Shown in pieces: positions 61,119 through 62,784 of a stretch of 62,784 bases of DNA. Made by a program: the position numbers and the translations under genes. The DNA is from Microvirga flocculans ATCC BAA-817. GTDB taxonomy: Bacteria > Pseudomonadota > Alphaproteobacteria > Rhizobiales > Beijerinckiaceae. The first letter of the stretch is position 1; each line of letters opens with the position of its first letter. Below the pieces are notes generated by a model. It searched no databases and was not told where the DNA came from. It saw only the letters and a list, made by a program, of their open reading frames with translations. The stretch lies in NCBI RefSeq assembly GCF_000518665.1, contig NZ_JAEA01000016.1, positions 1 to 62,784 on the forward strand, in the 5' to 3' direction.

Positions 61119-62784
61119 ATGGCAGCAGCAACTTTAGAAGCCTGGTGTTCTTGGCTCGAGAACCAGTACGGTGGCTCAATATCTTTCTGCCCAATCGGGA
61201 ATGGAGGCTCAATCGTCACTCCAGGAACCCAAAACCAAGCAGGTACCTCTGCAACTGTTGGAACTCCTACGAATGGTTCAACAACGGAGAATAATGTTTC
61301 AACGGAGAATAATGTTTCCGGCCGTCCTTTTGATTGGTCCGAGTTCGCAGGTGTGACAGCAGGAATAACCCTTGTGAGTTATCTTGCTATCGATTCTGCG
61401 GTTTTTATTGCTTCCTTCAGTCCACTCAGCGCCGTCGCCCTCACCAGTGGCATCGGGGCTGAAGGCGCCACCCTTTCCGCCGCGGGCAGCGGTGGCAGCT
61501 TTGTCGTCCTTCCAATCGGTCTATTCATCGCCGGGCTCCTCTTAGGTCCTCCCAGAGACCCCAGAGAGATAGAGCAGGATACTGACTGGGGTGTCTCTAC
61601 GGTCGGCTCAGACCCTGAAACTCCGGAGAATCCTCAGCCCGTCCACGAAGTCGCACAGTTCGCCGTCGGTGGGAACGCGTACTTTGTGGAAATTCTGCGA
61701 GGGACTGCCAAAGCTGACCACTTGGTCGGAAATGGATTTATGTCGGGTTTCGAGGGCGATGATACTCTCACTGGTGGCGACAGGGCCGACATCCTCATGG
61801 GCGGCTCTGACAATGATTTGCTGGTGGGCGGGCTCGGTTATGACATCCTGACCGGCGGTCTCGGCGCTGATATCCTTGATGGTGGCGAGGGTTTCGACCT
61901 CGCCAACTATGCGCAATCTTCTGCCGGTGTCGTCGCGAACCTATCGAACGCAGCCGAGAACACGGGCGAGGCGGCGGGCGACCGCTACAAGTCGATCGAG
62001 GGTGTCAATGGTTCGGCTTACAGCGATGAGCTTGTCGGCAACAACATCGCTAACGAACTCTCTGGCAGGGACGGCGACGACACCCTAGAGGGTCGAGCTG
62101 GGGCCGATCTGCTCGACGGTGGCGCTGGCTATGACTTTGCGAGCTACTATCATGCGGCCTCGGGCGTGGTGGCCAATCTGACGAACAGGACTGTGAACAC
62201 CGGCGAGGCGGCGGGCGATGTCTATATGGATATCGAGGCGCTGGCCGGCTCACAGTTCGACGATCAACTCACCGGCAACAGCGACGGCAACAACCTCTAC
62301 GGCCACGAGGGCAACGACCGCCTGTTCGGCCTTGCCGGACGCGACTACATCGTCGGCGGCGGCGGTGACGACGTGCTCGAGGGTGGTGCCGAGGGCGACT
62401 GGCTCATCGGCGGGGCTGGCACCGACTTCGTGGCGTACACCTCCGCTGTCACGGCCAACCTGTCCGACGCGTCGCAGAACACCGGCGAGGCGGCGGGCGA
62501 CACCTTCGACAGCATCGAGGGCCTGATCGGCTCGGCCTATGCCGACAAGTTGGTCGGTAATGCGCAAGCCAACACCCTTGAGGGGCTCGACGGCGCCGAC
62601 ACGCTGGTCGGCGGCGCTGGTGGCGACGTGCTGCGGGGCGGCGACGGGGTCGACTGGGTGTCGTATGCCGATGCCGTGGGCGGGGTGAACGTGAGCCTTT
62701 CGGACGGGCGCGGTTATGCCGGCAGCCTGTCGGGCGGCGGCACCGAGGCGGCGGGCGATGTCTATGACGGCATCGAGAACGTCG
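61119..62784 (+). CDS. RTX-type calcium-binding repeat protein (partial, runs off window)
   Basis: 555 residues visible, frame open at the right edge. N-terminal 50 residues are Gly/Ser/Thr-rich with two copies of TENNVS; then a hydrophobic Gly/Ala-rich region (about 75-150) and, from about 200, RTX blocks of the GGxGxDxLxGG type ([20 protein letters not shown] and others). These alternate with a module VVANLSN...[16 protein letters not shown] recurring roughly every 80-95 residues. Such proteins are exported by type I systems and fold on binding calcium outside. ATG 61119 has GGTGGGA upstream. Not the same protein as the interrupted gene at 21213. Confidence 0.88.
   Translation, partial: MAAATLEAWCSWLENQYGGSISFCPIGNGGSIVTPGTQNQAGTSATVGTPTNGSTTENNVSTENNVSGRPFDWSEFAGVTAGITLVSYLAIDSAVFIASFSPLSAVALTSGIGAEGATLSAAGSGGSFVVLPIGLFIAGLLLGPPRDPREIEQDTDWGVSTVGSDPETPENPQPVHEVAQFAVGGNAYFVEILRGTAKADHLVGNGFMSGFEGDDTLTGGDRADILMGGSDNDLLVGGLGYDILTGGLGADILDGGEGFDLANYAQSSAGVVANLSNAAENTGEAAGDRYKSIEGVNGSAYSDELVGNNIANELSGRDGDDTLEGRAGADLLDGGAGYDFASYYHAASGVVANLTNRTVNTGEAAGDVYMDIEALAGSQFDDQLTGNSDGNNLYGHEGNDRLFGLAGRDYIVGGGGDDVLEGGAEGDWLIGGAGTDFVAYTSAVTANLSDASQNTGEAAGDTFDSIEGLIGSAYADKLVGNAQANTLEGLDGADTLVGGAGGDVLRGGDGVDWVSYADAVGGVNVSLSDGRGYAGSLSGGGTEAAGDVYDGIENV
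61283..61318 (+). repeat. Tandem duplication of 18 bp inside the RTX gene
   Basis: AACGGAGAATAATGTTTC occurs twice head to tail (61283-61300, 61301-61318), exact, adding six residues (TENNVS) in frame. A small slippage-prone tract in the N-terminal region. Confidence 0.85.

Overview
The window is about 63 kb of high-GC DNA from an alphaproteobacterium of the order Hyphomicrobiales (Rhizobiales). A Microvirga/Methylobacterium-like host fits best. The reasons are two HWE-family PAS histidine kinases, a MucR/Ros regulator, the block ccmI-ccmE-ccmF-ccmH / degP-like protease / OmpR-type regulator / sensor kinase / glnE, and an alphaproteobacterial gene transfer agent (GTA) cluster. The genus is inferred from gene content and was not tested by a search.

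Left part (1-23.4 kb): host genes. In order these are a partial HWE kinase, an oligopeptidase B, mucR, a DUF6456 protein, SufE, a small membrane protein, a peptidoglycan-binding protein coupled to a DUF1491 protein, and a small conserved gene. Then comes a minus-strand operon (PBP1A, DUF1214, DUF1254, GNAT), a YcgN-type cysteine-cluster protein, an exported Ntn hydrolase of the choloylglycine hydrolase family, a 25-residue membrane peptide, a DUF2939 protein, an orphan TRAP binding protein, a second HWE kinase and an EEP-family phosphatase/nuclease. The last gene is a type I-secreted RTX-like protein broken by a stop at codon 12. Two small genes are preceded by sequences resembling the general-stress sigma (EcfG) promoter.

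Middle part (23.5-45.7 kb): a complete GTA head-tail cluster in the order known from Rhodobacter (g1 to g15), followed by a DUF2793 tail-fibre-like gene, a GH108 muramidase and a holin-like protein. It is stretched to 22 kb by non-canonical genes. These are a markedly AT-rich beta-helix adhesin between the large terminase and portal genes, a glycine-zipper lipoprotein with its own terminator before the capsid gene, two antisense chymotrypsin-like proteases between g5 and g6, a small antisense lipoprotein beside a relic duplication of the tape-measure gene, and an antisense YdcH-type gene. The tail chaperone genes g10/g10.1 carry an in-frame -1 slippery heptamer (A AAC CCT), and g10.1 has no usual start codon, which points to a programmed frameshift as in lambda G/GT.

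Right part (45.7-62.8 kb): a YciI/DGPF protein and an ECF42-type sigma factor with a candidate self-recognised promoter (TGTCGA-N17-CGTC), a PepSY-like protein with a FeuP/FeuQ-like two-component pair, the cytochrome c maturation operon ccmIEFH, a periplasmic DegP/Q-like protease, a second two-component pair and glnE. The 3' end of glnE changes composition as it approaches an AT-rich spacer. The window ends inside a long RTX calcium-binding repeat gene.
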